Below, piece after piece: positions 1 through 7,861 of a stretch of 13,036 nt of DNA. Where the stretch lies: contig JABMRP010001146.1 in the NCBI GenBank assembly GCA_013202535.1, positions 1 to 13,036 of the forward strand, given 5' to 3'. The notes beneath the pieces were generated by a model that searched no databases, was not told where the DNA came from, and saw only the letters and a list, made by a program, of their open reading frames with translations. Numbering within the stretch: the stretch's first letter is position 1; every line of letters starts with the position of its first letter. The stretch comes from Planctomycetota bacterium (GTDB lineage: Bacteria; Planctomycetota; Planctomycetia; Pirellulales; Thermoguttaceae). The translations under genes and the position numbers were made by a program.

Positions 1-191
1 ACGGGACGCTGGTGATCCGCTACCAAGGCAAGGTCATCGCCCAACAGACCATCAGCCCCGCACACCGCGGCCCGGTCGTCCTGGACGGCCTCGAAGCACA
101 CCTGCGGCCCGGCATCAATCGGCTGACGCTGGAACTGACAGGCACGGGCACGCTGCCCTACGTGCTGGAAATAGGCCGTCGCACGGATTGA
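1..191 (+). CDS. C-terminal fragment of an alpha-2-macroglobulin-like protein (5' end outside window)
   Basis: An open frame enters from the left edge (codons from position 3) and ends at TGA 189-191, giving 62 visible residues. They form a beta-rich segment ending in LRPGINRLTLELTGTGTLPY. That pattern (Leu-x-Pro-Gly-x-Asn followed by an alternating strand and a Gly-Thr-Gly-x-Leu-Pro-Tyr turn) is typical of the region after the thioester/terpenoid-cyclase-like domain in bacterial alpha-2-macroglobulin-type proteins. Family members usually continue for at least another hundred residues after this point, whereas this one stops soon after, so it is either shortened or a different beta-sandwich protein. 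The next gene begins 4 bp downstream on the same strand, so the two are probably co-transcribed. The frame is secure; the family call is tentative. Confidence 0.45.
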   Translation, partial: GTLVIRYQGKVIAQQTISPAHRGPVVLDGLEAHLRPGINRLTLELTGTGTLPYVLEIGRRTD

Positions 192-195
192 CCCC

Positions 196-816
196 ATGCC
201 GCTACACGCCGACCTGTATCTCGACCGCATCGACCTGAGCCGCCACGCCGGTCACCAAACGTGCCAAGTCTGCCACGTCGATTCGCTGGCCGAACTGCTG
301 GATCGTCTGCGCTTGGGCCAGGTTTGCGGTGGCCAGTGCGTTCACTGGCCCAGCGAGCGAGTCGAGGCGTTTCGCACGGCCATCGACGCCGGGGAGATCC
401 TACCGGTGATCCCGTCGCTCGACGTCCCCCGCCCGACCGAAATCGGCCGGATCGAATTCAACGGGCCGACCGCCGACTCGCCGGTGCTCGTGACCGGCAA
501 CTCACGACTGACCCACGAGGTGCTGATGGCCGTCCTCTCGACCACGACGGCGCCGCTGTGGATGATTTCGGTCGACACGGCCGGCCACACACTCGACATG
601 TCGCTGGTCTTCAAGACGTTCACGCCCCGTGCGATTGCCGCCGCCCTGGGAGCCGGCACCTCGACCGAACCGGCCTTCACCGGGCGAATCATCCTCCCCG
701 GACTGGCCGGCGGACTGGCCGGCGCCGTGTCCGAGATGCTCGACCGCGACGTTGAAGTAGGCCCCATCTGCGCCGCCGAACTGCCGCTCTTCTTCGGCAA
801 CCATTGGGTGTGCTGA
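196..816 (+). CDS. Stand-alone AcsC/CdhE C-terminal-like corrinoid protein with a four-cysteine N-terminus
   Basis: The product has 206 residues. Residues about 95-203 follow the C-terminal domain of the large subunit of the corrinoid/iron-sulfur protein (AcsC, archaeal CdhE). Visible matches are SPVLVTGNSRLTHEV at 95-109, a VDTAGHTLDMSLVFKTFTP strand-helix unit at 126-144, a RIILPGLAGGLAG segment at 164-176 and the terminal VGPICAAELPLFF at 188-200. In the known protein this domain binds the corrinoid that carries a methyl group in the Wood-Ljungdahl pathway. The N-terminal part has Cys23, Cys26, Cys44 and Cys48 (CxxC, 17 residues, CxxxC), which could hold an Fe-S cluster but is not spaced like the standard AcsC cluster motif. 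The TIM-barrel domain of AcsC is missing, and no other acs/cdh gene is visible. The Asn-(Val/Ile)-Trp-Cys-Ala motif of the mercury methylation protein HgcA is also absent. No Shine-Dalgarno is evident. A degenerate copy of the gene's 3' end lies at 4680-4766. Function unknown. Confidence 0.65.
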   Translation: MPLHADLYLDRIDLSRHAGHQTCQVCHVDSLAELLDRLRLGQVCGGQCVHWPSERVEAFRTAIDAGEILPVIPSLDVPRPTEIGRIEFNGPTADSPVLVTGNSRLTHEVLMAVLSTTTAPLWMISVDTAGHTLDMSLVFKTFTPRAIAAALGAGTSTEPAFTGRIILPGLAGGLAGAVSEMLDRDVEVGPICAAELPLFFGNHWVC

Positions 817-866
817 ATGGACCCGTGGCATGCCTCGGGACCGAAGAGAGCCGACCAGGCCAGCGG
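757..866 (+). repeat. Left copy of an imperfect direct repeat flanking the regulator/radical SAM cassette
   Basis: This segment covers the last 20 codons of the AcsC/CdhE-like gene and the first 50 bp of the gene after it. It matches 4707-4816 in the same orientation. By hand alignment the coding 60 bp match at 47 positions. The following 50 bp align with two single-base gaps and include an identical 12-mer, GGACCGAAGAGA, at 838-849 and 4787-4798. The two copies are about 3.95 kb apart and enclose the lower-GC cassette. Confidence 0.8.
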
Positions 867-940
867 CGCGACGCTCCGTAAGCGGCTGCGCCTATTGCGG
901 AAAGGTGTCGGGGCCACCTACGGCTTCTCGCAAGCGGGGA

Positions 941-2494
<1,554 letters not shown>

Positions 2495-2520
2495 TGCTTC
2501 AGAGGCCCTTTCCGAATAAG

Positions 2521-2532
2521 GCAATATATTGC
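2521..2532. promoter_or_regulatory. Candidate enhancer/operator: 12-bp perfect palindrome
   Basis: GCAATATATTGC is a perfect palindrome in the divergent control region. Its centre is about 126 bp upstream of the inferred start of the sigma54 transcript, the usual distance for an enhancer-binding-protein site. It also lies 27 bp inside the regulator's own start codon and downstream of the regulator's putative promoter, so binding there could repress the regulator gene. Assignment to this regulator is inferred from position. Confidence 0.45.
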
Positions 2533-2563
2533 ATGTGACGTCGTATGTTGTGTCGCCGATGCC

Positions 2564-2592
2564 AGTATATGGTGTCGACCGCGCTCTCACAA
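2564..2592 (-). promoter_or_regulatory. Candidate sigma70-type promoter of the regulator gene
   Basis: Read on the minus strand, TTGTGA (2592-2587) and TATACT (2569-2564) are separated by 17 bp. The -10 hexamer matches the consensus at 5 of 6 positions and the -35 at 4 of 6. Transcription would start near 2557, about 60 nt before the regulator ATG at 2494. The call rests on hexamer matching only. Confidence 0.4.
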
Positions 2593-2625
2593 CCGGAAAA
2601 TGGGTGGAAATCGGCTCGAATGCAG

Positions 2626-2642
2626 TTGGCACGGGTTTTGCG
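2626..2642 (+). promoter_or_regulatory. Sigma54 (RpoN) -24/-12 promoter
   Basis: TTGGCACGGGTTTTGCG fits the sigma54 consensus (TGGCACG, 4 bp, TTGC) at every core position. The invariant GG is at 2628-2629 and GC at 2640-2641, with exactly 10 bp between them. The inferred start site is about 2653. A Shine-Dalgarno AAAGGAG (2665-2671) and the ATG at 2681 follow. With a sigma54 activator encoded divergently next door, this is strong evidence that the 2681-4470 operon is controlled by sigma54 and that regulator. Confidence 0.85.
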
Positions 2643-2680
2643 AAGGCAAGAGGCACATGAAGCCAAAGGAGCCCCTGCCA

Positions 2681-2971
2681 ATGAAATGGATGGAGATGAT
2701 TCGAGTACGGTCTTCCGCGGGATCGGCAGACGCGGCGGCGCCACTCCTTGATAAAGAGACCAGGGAACTTGGCAAGGTGGCGGGCGTTTCCGAAGCCCTG
2801 GTCTTGCGGCATACGTTGTATGGCGGGGATCTGGCCGTTGTTCTTGTCTGGGACGATGCGCGGAAACCCGTGAGGACGCGGGAGGGTCTGCTGATGGCCC
2901 AAGGCATGCAGCGATACGGCTCCGTGGACCATGCCGTATGGAAACAAGAACCAAGAAGGAGAACAACATGA
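2681..2971 (+). CDS. Small (96 aa) protein co-transcribed with the radical SAM protein, possible alpha/beta ferredoxin-like fold
   Basis: I chose the ATG at 2681 because AAAGGAG ends 9 nt upstream and because it lies just downstream of the inferred sigma54 transcript start; an in-frame ATG at 2657 is the alternative. The product begins MKWMEMIRVRSSAGS. It alternates hydrophobic strands and helices: a strand at 2-9, a helix about 18-34, strands LVLRHTLY (40-47) and LAVVLVWDD (51-59), a helix REGLLMAQGMQRYG (67-80) and a closing strand VDHAVWKQ (82-89). This beta-alpha-beta-beta-alpha-beta order resembles small stress-responsive/monooxygenase-like barrels. I recall similar short proteins in other bacteria but cannot name the family. 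Its TGA (2969-2971) overlaps the radical SAM ATG (2968-2970), so the two are translationally coupled and probably act together. Function unknown. Confidence 0.75.
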   Translation: MKWMEMIRVRSSAGSADAAAPLLDKETRELGKVAGVSEALVLRHTLYGGDLAVVLVWDDARKPVRTREGLLMAQGMQRYGSVDHAVWKQEPRRRTT

Positions 2972-4470
2972 GAGCTCTTCTTGTATACCCCGAATGCCCG
3001 GACACGTTCTGGAGTTTCAAGCACGCGTTGAAGTTCATTTCCAAGAAGGCTATGCATCCGCCGCTTGGATTGCTGACCGTAGCGGCCATGCTTCCCCAGG
3101 AGTGGGACAAGAGATTCAAGGACATGAACGTGGAGGCATTGGCGGACAAGGACCTTGAGTGGGCCGATTACGTATTCATCAGCGCCATGGTGGTCCAGAA
3201 GGAGTCCGTCAAGAAGATCGTCGGCAGGTGCAAAAAAATGGGCGTCAAGATCGTGGCCGGGGGCCCGCTCTTCACGACCGCCCACGAAGATTTTGAAGGA
3301 ATCGATCATTTCGTGCTCAATGAAGCGGAGATAACGCTTCCTCCTTTTCTGGCCGACATCAAGAGAGGCGCCGCCAGGAAAGTTTATGCCTCCGAGGAAT
3401 TCACCGACCTGCGGGAGACGCCGATTCCTCGTTGGGACCTCGCGCCCATGAGTAAATATGTTTCCATGAACATTCAGTATTCCCGCGGCTGTCCGTTCGA
3501 CTGCGAGTTTTGTGACATCGCCGTCCTCTATGGCCAAAAGGTACGGACCAAGACGAAGGAACAAATACTGAAAGAACTTGACGGCCTTTACGCCACCGGG
3601 TGGCGGGGCTGCGTGTTCTTTGTTGATGACAATTTTATTGGGAACAAGGAGAAACTCCGGCGGGACATCCTCCCAGCGCTCGTGGACTGGATGGAGCAGC
3701 GAAAACACCCCTTTGTCTTCTCCACCGAGGTCTCTATCAATATCTCCGACCACGAAGAGTTGATGCAACTGATGGTCCGGGCCGGGTTCGACGGGGTTTT
3801 TGTCGGGATCGAGACGCCGGACGAGGAATGTCTTGCCGAGTGCGGCAAATCCCAGAACAAGAATCGTGATCTGGTTGCCTGTGTCAAGAAGATCCAGAGG
3901 TCCGGTTTAGAGGTACGGGGAGGCTTCATCGTGGGGTTCGACCATGACTCCCACTCAATTTTCCAGAGACAGATCGATTTCATCCAGAGAAGCCGCATCA
4001 TCACCGCGATGGTCGGAATACTGAATGCGCCACGGGGAACCAGGCTCTATCGGCGTATGGCGGAAGAGGGCCGCTTGTTGGAGGCGGATTCGGGGGACAA
4101 CACGGATTTCACAACGAACATTGTCCCGAAAATGGGACGTGAAACACTCGCCATGGGCTACCGGAAGATCATCAGCGGAATCTATTCGGCGAAGCCTTAT
4201 TATGACCGGGTGAAGTGTTTCCTGAGAGAGTACAGACCGCTGGAAAAGAAGCCCTTTCACTTCCATCCGGGCCATATCCGCTTTCATTTCGGCTATGCCG
4301 GCGCCCTTTTCAAATCGATGTGGTCCCTTGGTATATGGGACAAGGAACGCGCCCATTACTGGAGGCTCGTTCTCTGGTCTCTTTTCAGACGGCCCAGACT
4401 GCTACCCCAGGCGATCACCTATGCCATATACGGGCATCATTTCAGAAAGGTCTTTCAGAGTTGTCTCTAA
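2968..4470 (+). CDS. B12-binding-domain radical SAM protein (HpnP-like, DUF4070-type family)
   Basis: The protein has 500 residues. The start at 2968 is supported by AAGGAG 6 nt upstream; the in-frame ATG at 2938 would lie inside the upstream gene and has no such site. Residues 1-140 form a cobalamin-binding Rossmann domain (MRALLVYPECPDTFWSF, PPLGLLTVAAMLP at 31-43, IVAGGP at 95-100) without the DxHxxG motif, as is usual for class B radical SAM methylases. The radical SAM core follows, with the 4Fe-4S cysteines C175, C179 and C182 in RGCPFDCEFCDI. Further family marks are FVDDNFIGNK at 218-227, EVSINISD at 254-261, GVFVGIETPDE at 276-286 and GFIVGFDHD at 319-327. A C-terminal tail of about 120 basic and aromatic-rich residues completes it. 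The layout matches the family that contains hopanoid C-2 methylase HpnP, but no hopanoid genes are nearby, so the substrate is unknown. The likely chemistry is methylation of an unactivated carbon using methylcobalamin and S-adenosylmethionine. Codon use is less GC-rich than in the flanking genes. Confidence 0.9.
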   Translation: MRALLVYPECPDTFWSFKHALKFISKKAMHPPLGLLTVAAMLPQEWDKRFKDMNVEALADKDLEWADYVFISAMVVQKESVKKIVGRCKKMGVKIVAGGPLFTTAHEDFEGIDHFVLNEAEITLPPFLADIKRGAARKVYASEEFTDLRETPIPRWDLAPMSKYVSMNIQYSRGCPFDCEFCDIAVLYGQKVRTKTKEQILKELDGLYATGWRGCVFFVDDNFIGNKEKLRRDILPALVDWMEQRKHPFVFSTEVSINISDHEELMQLMVRAGFDGVFVGIETPDEECLAECGKSQNKNRDLVACVKKIQRSGLEVRGGFIVGFDHDSHSIFQRQIDFIQRSRIITAMVGILNAPRGTRLYRRMAEEGRLLEADSGDNTDFTTNIVPKMGRETLAMGYRKIISGIYSAKPYYDRVKCFLREYRPLEKKPFHFHPGHIRFHFGYAGALFKSMWSLGIWDKERAHYWRLVLWSLFRRPRLLPQAITYAIYGHHFRKVFQSCL

Positions 4471-4511
4471 AGTACCTTGCGCCAACGATCCTGCATTCAA
4501 GCGACATAGCC

Positions 4512-4625
4512 TCACCGGGAAAACAGATTCGGGGCGATCCGGCCGTCGGGCATGTAAATGGGATCCACGTCACTAACGTCCTCCGCATCGGTGCCTGCCG
4601 TTACGATTCCGCCAACGCGCGATTC
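4512..4625 (-). pseudogene. Possible remnant of a planctomycete beta-propeller (hydrazine synthase alpha-like) gene
   Basis: The minus-strand frame reads GIVTAGTDAEDVSDVDPIYM, then PDGRI, and then ends. The core VDPxYMPDGRI resembles a recurrent motif of large planctomycete proteins with TolB/hydrazine-synthase-alpha-like propellers. Only about 37 codons are recognisable, and no start or flanking domain is present. It could be chance similarity. Confidence 0.3.
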
Positions 4626-4679
4626 GGGCACTGCAAAGCTTGACCGAAGACTACTGGAGATTACCCGGCATGTCAATGA

Positions 4680-4766
4680 TCGGACCTGTCCCGTATTCCC
4701 TCCGAAGCAGGCCCCATCTTCGGCGGCGAACTGCCGCGATTCCTCGGCCATGAATGGGTGCGATGA
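4680..4766 (+). pseudogene. 3' remnant of a second AcsC/CdhE-like gene
   Basis: The frame ending at TGA 4764-4766 reads AGPIFGGELPRFLGHEWVR, which aligns without gaps to the last 19 residues of the 196-816 product (VGPICAAELPLFFGNHWVC). Going upstream, similarity fades within about 10 codons and the frame meets a stop at 4677-4679, so the rest of the gene is missing. It is the coding part of the right direct repeat. Confidence 0.65.
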
Positions 4767-4816
4767 ACGGGCCAGTGCATGGGCCCGGACCGAAGAGATC
4801 CGACCAGACCCACCGG
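4707..4816 (+). repeat. Right copy of the imperfect direct repeat
   Basis: This segment matches 757-866 in the same orientation: 47 of 60 positions over the coding part, and an identical 12-mer plus an identical CCGACCAG over the next 50 bp. In this copy the stop and the next start overlap as ATGA (4763-4766), whereas the left copy has TGAATG. The downstream frame from 4763 shares GPKR(A/S)DQ with the left copy and then degenerates, ending at 4900. Confidence 0.78.
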
Positions 4817-4907
4817 TCGCATCCGGCGGGTCGGGAGCGAGTGTGGTCGGGTGTGTGCGTCAGTGCGGACCCGAGCGATGCTACCCCTGGGCTTGGTTGA
4901 CGTTGCT

Positions 4908-7499
4908 CTATGCCGCTTCTTCTTCGGCACTGGCCGCTTCTTCGAGCATCATCGCCAGGGCGGCGTCGGCGACGCGCGTGTCGGAGGGGGCCGCGTGATC
5001 GGCCCGGGCTTGCTGGCCCGTGGTACGCGCCGCTCCGCTTTGACCCGACGGAGCGTCTTCGGCCGACGGACCCTCGGGCGTGGAAGCTTCCGCCGCAACA
5101 CTGCCGCCGCTGCTGCGCCCGATCGTCGTGCCGAAGAGATTCTCCAGGTCGAACGTGCCGGAGGCAAACTGGTCGAAGAGATACGCCCAGTGCGGAGAGT
5201 CTTCCGAACCGTCCAGCGAGGTCTTCTTGCCGGGAGCGGGTTCATCCGCCAGGGCGGCATCGATGGGCTGCGTAGCGATTGGCAAGTCATCCGGTAGCGC
5301 GTTTTCCGGCGGCGCGACGAAATCACCCGCCTCGATGGCCGCGAAGATCGCCTGGAGCGTCGTGGTCCGGTACTGGACCACCCGCACCTCGACCACCACG
5401 ACCACGCTCGCCGCCGGCAGTCCCGGCTCGGCCAGTTCGGTAATCCGAACGGGTAGGTCAACGCGACCGTACGGCTGATCCTCGGACACCGCCCAGGTGA
5501 TCCGGCCCGTGTCGTCGTCGATGGTTGCACCCGCCGGAGCCCCTTCTTCCAGGCTGAAATCGAGCTTCACGGCGGGCACATCCGGATCGACCGCCTCGAC
5601 CGTCAGCTCGAAGGTTTCGCCCGGTACGATAAACTGCTGGGGTATCTCGGCGACGACCGGCGGGTCGTTGGTCTCTTCGACTTCGATCGCATAACCCAAA
5701 ACCGCCGACAGTCCGGCCGTGTTGGTTGCCCAAACGTTGACCACGAAACTCTGCCCGCCCTGATCCTCGCCGGGGGTCCAAGCGACCTCGCCCGTCTGCC
5801 CATCGACGGTCATGCCGCCGGGGCCGGCAAGCAACGCGTAAGAAACACCGCCCGGGTCGTCGTCGGTCTGCACGTCGTAAACGTAGCGGGTGTGTTCGGT
5901 GGCGACGACCGGCGGCGGAGTGAGGAAGGCCGGTGCCGTGGCGTCGACGGTGATCGTCAGCGCCGTCGACGGATCGCTGGCCAGATCGATCACGCCCTGA
6001 TAATCGCCGATGTTGACCACCTGATCGACGAGCGTCTGCACGGCCGTGATCGAGTGTGTCCCATTGGCCAGCGGAACCGTTCCATTGGTGGTGATCGTTA
6101 CGGTGGTTCCCGTGGCCAGCGCCTCTCCGATCGGCTCGACAACGCCGTCGGCAAACAGCGTCACGCGACTGCCGGGCAGGACATCGGTGACGACGACTTG
6201 AAACGCGTTGCCCGCCGTGTTGTTCCACTTTGTGACGCCGTCGCTGTCGCTGGCGCCCGTATCGGAGCCGACGGCCAGTTGGACGCTTTGCGGCGCGCCT
6301 GGATGGACGTAGACGGGCACGTGTTGGTCGTACCAGAGATAGCCGTCCATCGCGCTGGCCGTGACGTACATTCCCTCGACGCCGACTAGTCCATTGCTCG
6401 GCGTGACGATCGTCGTGCCACTGTAGAGGCTCGTGCTAACGTCGAGATCGTCGTTCTTCGGTGCTTCGGTCCCCCGGAATTCGGTGATTTCCTCGGACAC
6501 GCCGACGTACGGAACGTCGACGGTCACCGGCGTGTCGGCCGCGGTGACGACCGGTTCGATCGCGCTCCATTGGGGTGGGTCGAGAACGGTCACGTGGAAC
6601 GTTTTGAAATCCGTGCCGCCGTTGCCGTCGTCGACCGTCACGGTGACGTCCGCCTCGCCGGAACTTCCCACCGGCGCCGAGAGCCTCAGCACGCCGTTCT
6701 CGATGTCGTCGAAAACCACCATCGACTCGATCACCACGGGAGTCACCGGCCGCCCGGTATTATCATCATCACCGTCACCATCAACATCAGCGTAAATGGT
6801 CGTTACGTTTTCAATGCTCTGCCGGACCAACTCGCCTTCGGTCAAGAAACCGAAAACGGTATGCCTGCCATCGAGATGCCGTGTCGGACCGTCGGTAATG
6901 AAGAACTGCGAGTCGTTGGAATTGGGCCCGCTGTTGGCCATCGAGAGCACGCCCGCGGAGGTGTGCAGCAGTTCGTCGTTAAACTCATCGTCAAAGACCG
7001 TGCCCGATCCGCCGGTTCCGTCGCCGTCCGGGTCGCCACCTTGGATCATGAAATCCTTGATGATCCGGTGGAAGGTCAGATTGTCGTAGAAGCCGATCTT
7101 GGCCAGTTCGATGATCCTGGCCGTCGTCACGGGGGCTCGGCCCTCGAACAGTTCAAATATCATATCGTCGTCGTAACCGGCGACCGACATTCGCAGACTC
7201 TGATTTCGCAGGCTCGGATCGTCGTCGGGGACGTCCGTCTCCAGAAGCAGACCGGACGTGGCCGAAGAAACGCTGACGTCGTACGTCAAGAAATCGCTGT
7301 CCTCATCGTAGCCGTCCAGCGCAAAATGCAACGGAGAACCGGCCAGGAGCACGACGTCGGTGTCCAGCCCCGCCAACGTGGGAGCGGCCAGTACCAGTCT
7401 CGGCTCGAGTGCCTCGACGCGCGGTCGCCGATAAGGGTGTCCGTGTTTCAGTCCAGCGGGCCGCGGACCGGCACTTCCTCGCAAACGTCGTTTTGCCAT
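4908..7499 (-). CDS. Exported cyclophilin-type peptidyl-prolyl isomerase with Ig-like domains and LEPR-xLL N-terminus
   Basis: From the ATG at 7499 the product has 863 residues. The basic N-terminus contains RPRVEALEPRLVLAA (25-39), the LEPR-xLL motif of planctomycete exported or surface proteins. A short cadherin-like segment comes next, then a cyclophilin domain at about 105-262 with FHRIIKDFMIQGGDPDGDG (143-161), the catalytic Arg145 in FHR and SQFFIT (197-202). The position of the usual active-site Trp is His208 (RHLDGRHTVFG), a change seen in many bacterial cyclophilins. An Asp-rich, probably calcium-binding loop (DVDGDGDDDN, 238-247) and several cadherin/Ig-like repeats follow, including two segments with the TGxxxWxxxEDQ pattern of He_PIG domains. 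The C-terminus is low-complexity and rich in Ala/Glu/Ser. The frame stays open up to 8165, but that extension reads through the region antisense to the methyltransferase gene and is rejected. No Shine-Dalgarno is visible. The likely role is folding or adhesion at the cell surface or envelope. Confidence 0.88.
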   Translation of the reverse strand: MAKRRLRGSAGPRPAGLKHGHPYRRPRVEALEPRLVLAAPTLAGLDTDVVLLAGSPLHFALDGYDEDSDFLTYDVSVSSATSGLLLETDVPDDDPSLRNQSLRMSVAGYDDDMIFELFEGRAPVTTARIIELAKIGFYDNLTFHRIIKDFMIQGGDPDGDGTGGSGTVFDDEFNDELLHTSAGVLSMANSGPNSNDSQFFITDGPTRHLDGRHTVFGFLTEGELVRQSIENVTTIYADVDGDGDDDNTGRPVTPVVIESMVVFDDIENGVLRLSAPVGSSGEADVTVTVDDGNGGTDFKTFHVTVLDPPQWSAIEPVVTAADTPVTVDVPYVGVSEEITEFRGTEAPKNDDLDVSTSLYSGTTIVTPSNGLVGVEGMYVTASAMDGYLWYDQHVPVYVHPGAPQSVQLAVGSDTGASDSDGVTKWNNTAGNAFQVVVTDVLPGSRVTLFADGVVEPIGEALATGTTVTITTNGTVPLANGTHSITAVQTLVDQVVNIGDYQGVIDLASDPSTALTITVDATAPAFLTPPPVVATEHTRYVYDVQTDDDPGGVSYALLAGPGGMTVDGQTGEVAWTPGEDQGGQSFVVNVWATNTAGLSAVLGYAIEVEETNDPPVVAEIPQQFIVPGETFELTVEAVDPDVPAVKLDFSLEEGAPAGATIDDDTGRITWAVSEDQPYGRVDLPVRITELAEPGLPAASVVVVVEVRVVQYRTTTLQAIFAAIEAGDFVAPPENALPDDLPIATQPIDAALADEPAPGKKTSLDGSEDSPHWAYLFDQFASGTFDLENLFGTTIGRSSGGSVAAEASTPEGPSAEDAPSGQSGAARTTGQQARADHAAPSDTRVADAALAMMLEEAASAEEEAA

Positions 7500-7861
7500 G
7501 GTGCGAATCGGGGGTTGCAAGTATCTGGGCGAGTAGGGGAACGGCTCGCGCGGGGGGGTATCGGTCGGATCCCCGCAAACACTCCTGCAAAGCAAACAGC
7601 GCGCCGAATGGCCACAAACCGGCCGGTTTACGGGCTCCCGCCGGCAATTCCAACCACAATTCCCCGGATTCCGAACGCTTTTCCCGGGGATGGGCGACCG
7701 TGTGGGTTCCTTCATCCATTGTAACCAAAGATGAACATTTTTCCCAGGAATGTACCAAAACTGCCCCATTAAAACGAACCGCCCAAGAAATTGACGCCCG
7801 AATCGCCACAAGCCATACTGGGCCCTGCTCGCCGTCGTACTGGTAACCGGGAGGCCTGTCT
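7500..7861. other. Divergent intergenic region between the cyclophilin and RNA methyltransferase genes
   Basis: This 362-bp region carries the plus-strand promoter candidate at 7791-7819. On the minus strand a TACAAT hexamer (7723-7718) could be a -10 element for the cyclophilin gene, but its -35 region is weak (3 of 6). TCCCCGG and CCGGGGA form a small inverted repeat around 7660-7690. No coding sequence, RNA gene or further repeat is apparent. Confidence 0.5.
7791..7819 (+). promoter_or_regulatory. Candidate sigma70-type promoter for the RNA methyltransferase gene
   Basis: TTGACG (7791-7796, 5 of 6) and CATACT (7814-7819, 4 of 6) are separated by exactly 17 bp. Transcription would begin near 7826, giving a leader of about 36 nt that contains the GGGAGG Shine-Dalgarno at 7849-7854. 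Confidence 0.45.

Larger units (their letters stand above)
4471..4907. other. Gene-poor stretch made of gene debris between convergent genes
   Basis: This 437-bp stretch lies between the radical SAM gene (plus) and the cyclophilin gene (minus). It holds a possible decayed fragment on the minus strand (4512-4625), the right copy of the direct repeat with the end of a second AcsC/CdhE-like gene (4680-4766) and the start of its downstream gene (4763-4900). I see no clear intrinsic terminator, RNA gene or intact coding region. Confidence 0.6.

Noticed and set aside
196..816. Calling the corrinoid-domain protein mercury methylation protein HgcA
   Set aside because: The conserved N(V/I)WCA motif is missing, there are no transmembrane helices, and no hgcB-like ferredoxin gene is nearby.
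2495..2947. N-terminal extension of the sigma54 activator to 668 residues
   Set aside because: The extension is antisense to the small gene and spans the divergent promoters; it has no domain-like pattern, and the GAF domain starts cleanly at the ATG at 2494.
2587..3768. Long minus-strand open frame across the radical SAM gene
   Set aside because: The plus strand there encodes the cysteine motif, the B12 domain and the sigma54-driven small gene; the minus frame has no domain features.
2968..4470. Assigning the radical SAM gene as hopanoid C-2 methylase hpnP
   Set aside because: The family resemblance is good, but many relatives are not HpnP and no squalene-hopene or other hopanoid gene is in the window.
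6755..6795. Short-period ATC/ACC tandem pattern resembling a microsatellite
   Set aside because: It lies inside the cyclophilin gene and simply encodes the Asp/Gly-rich calcium-type loop.
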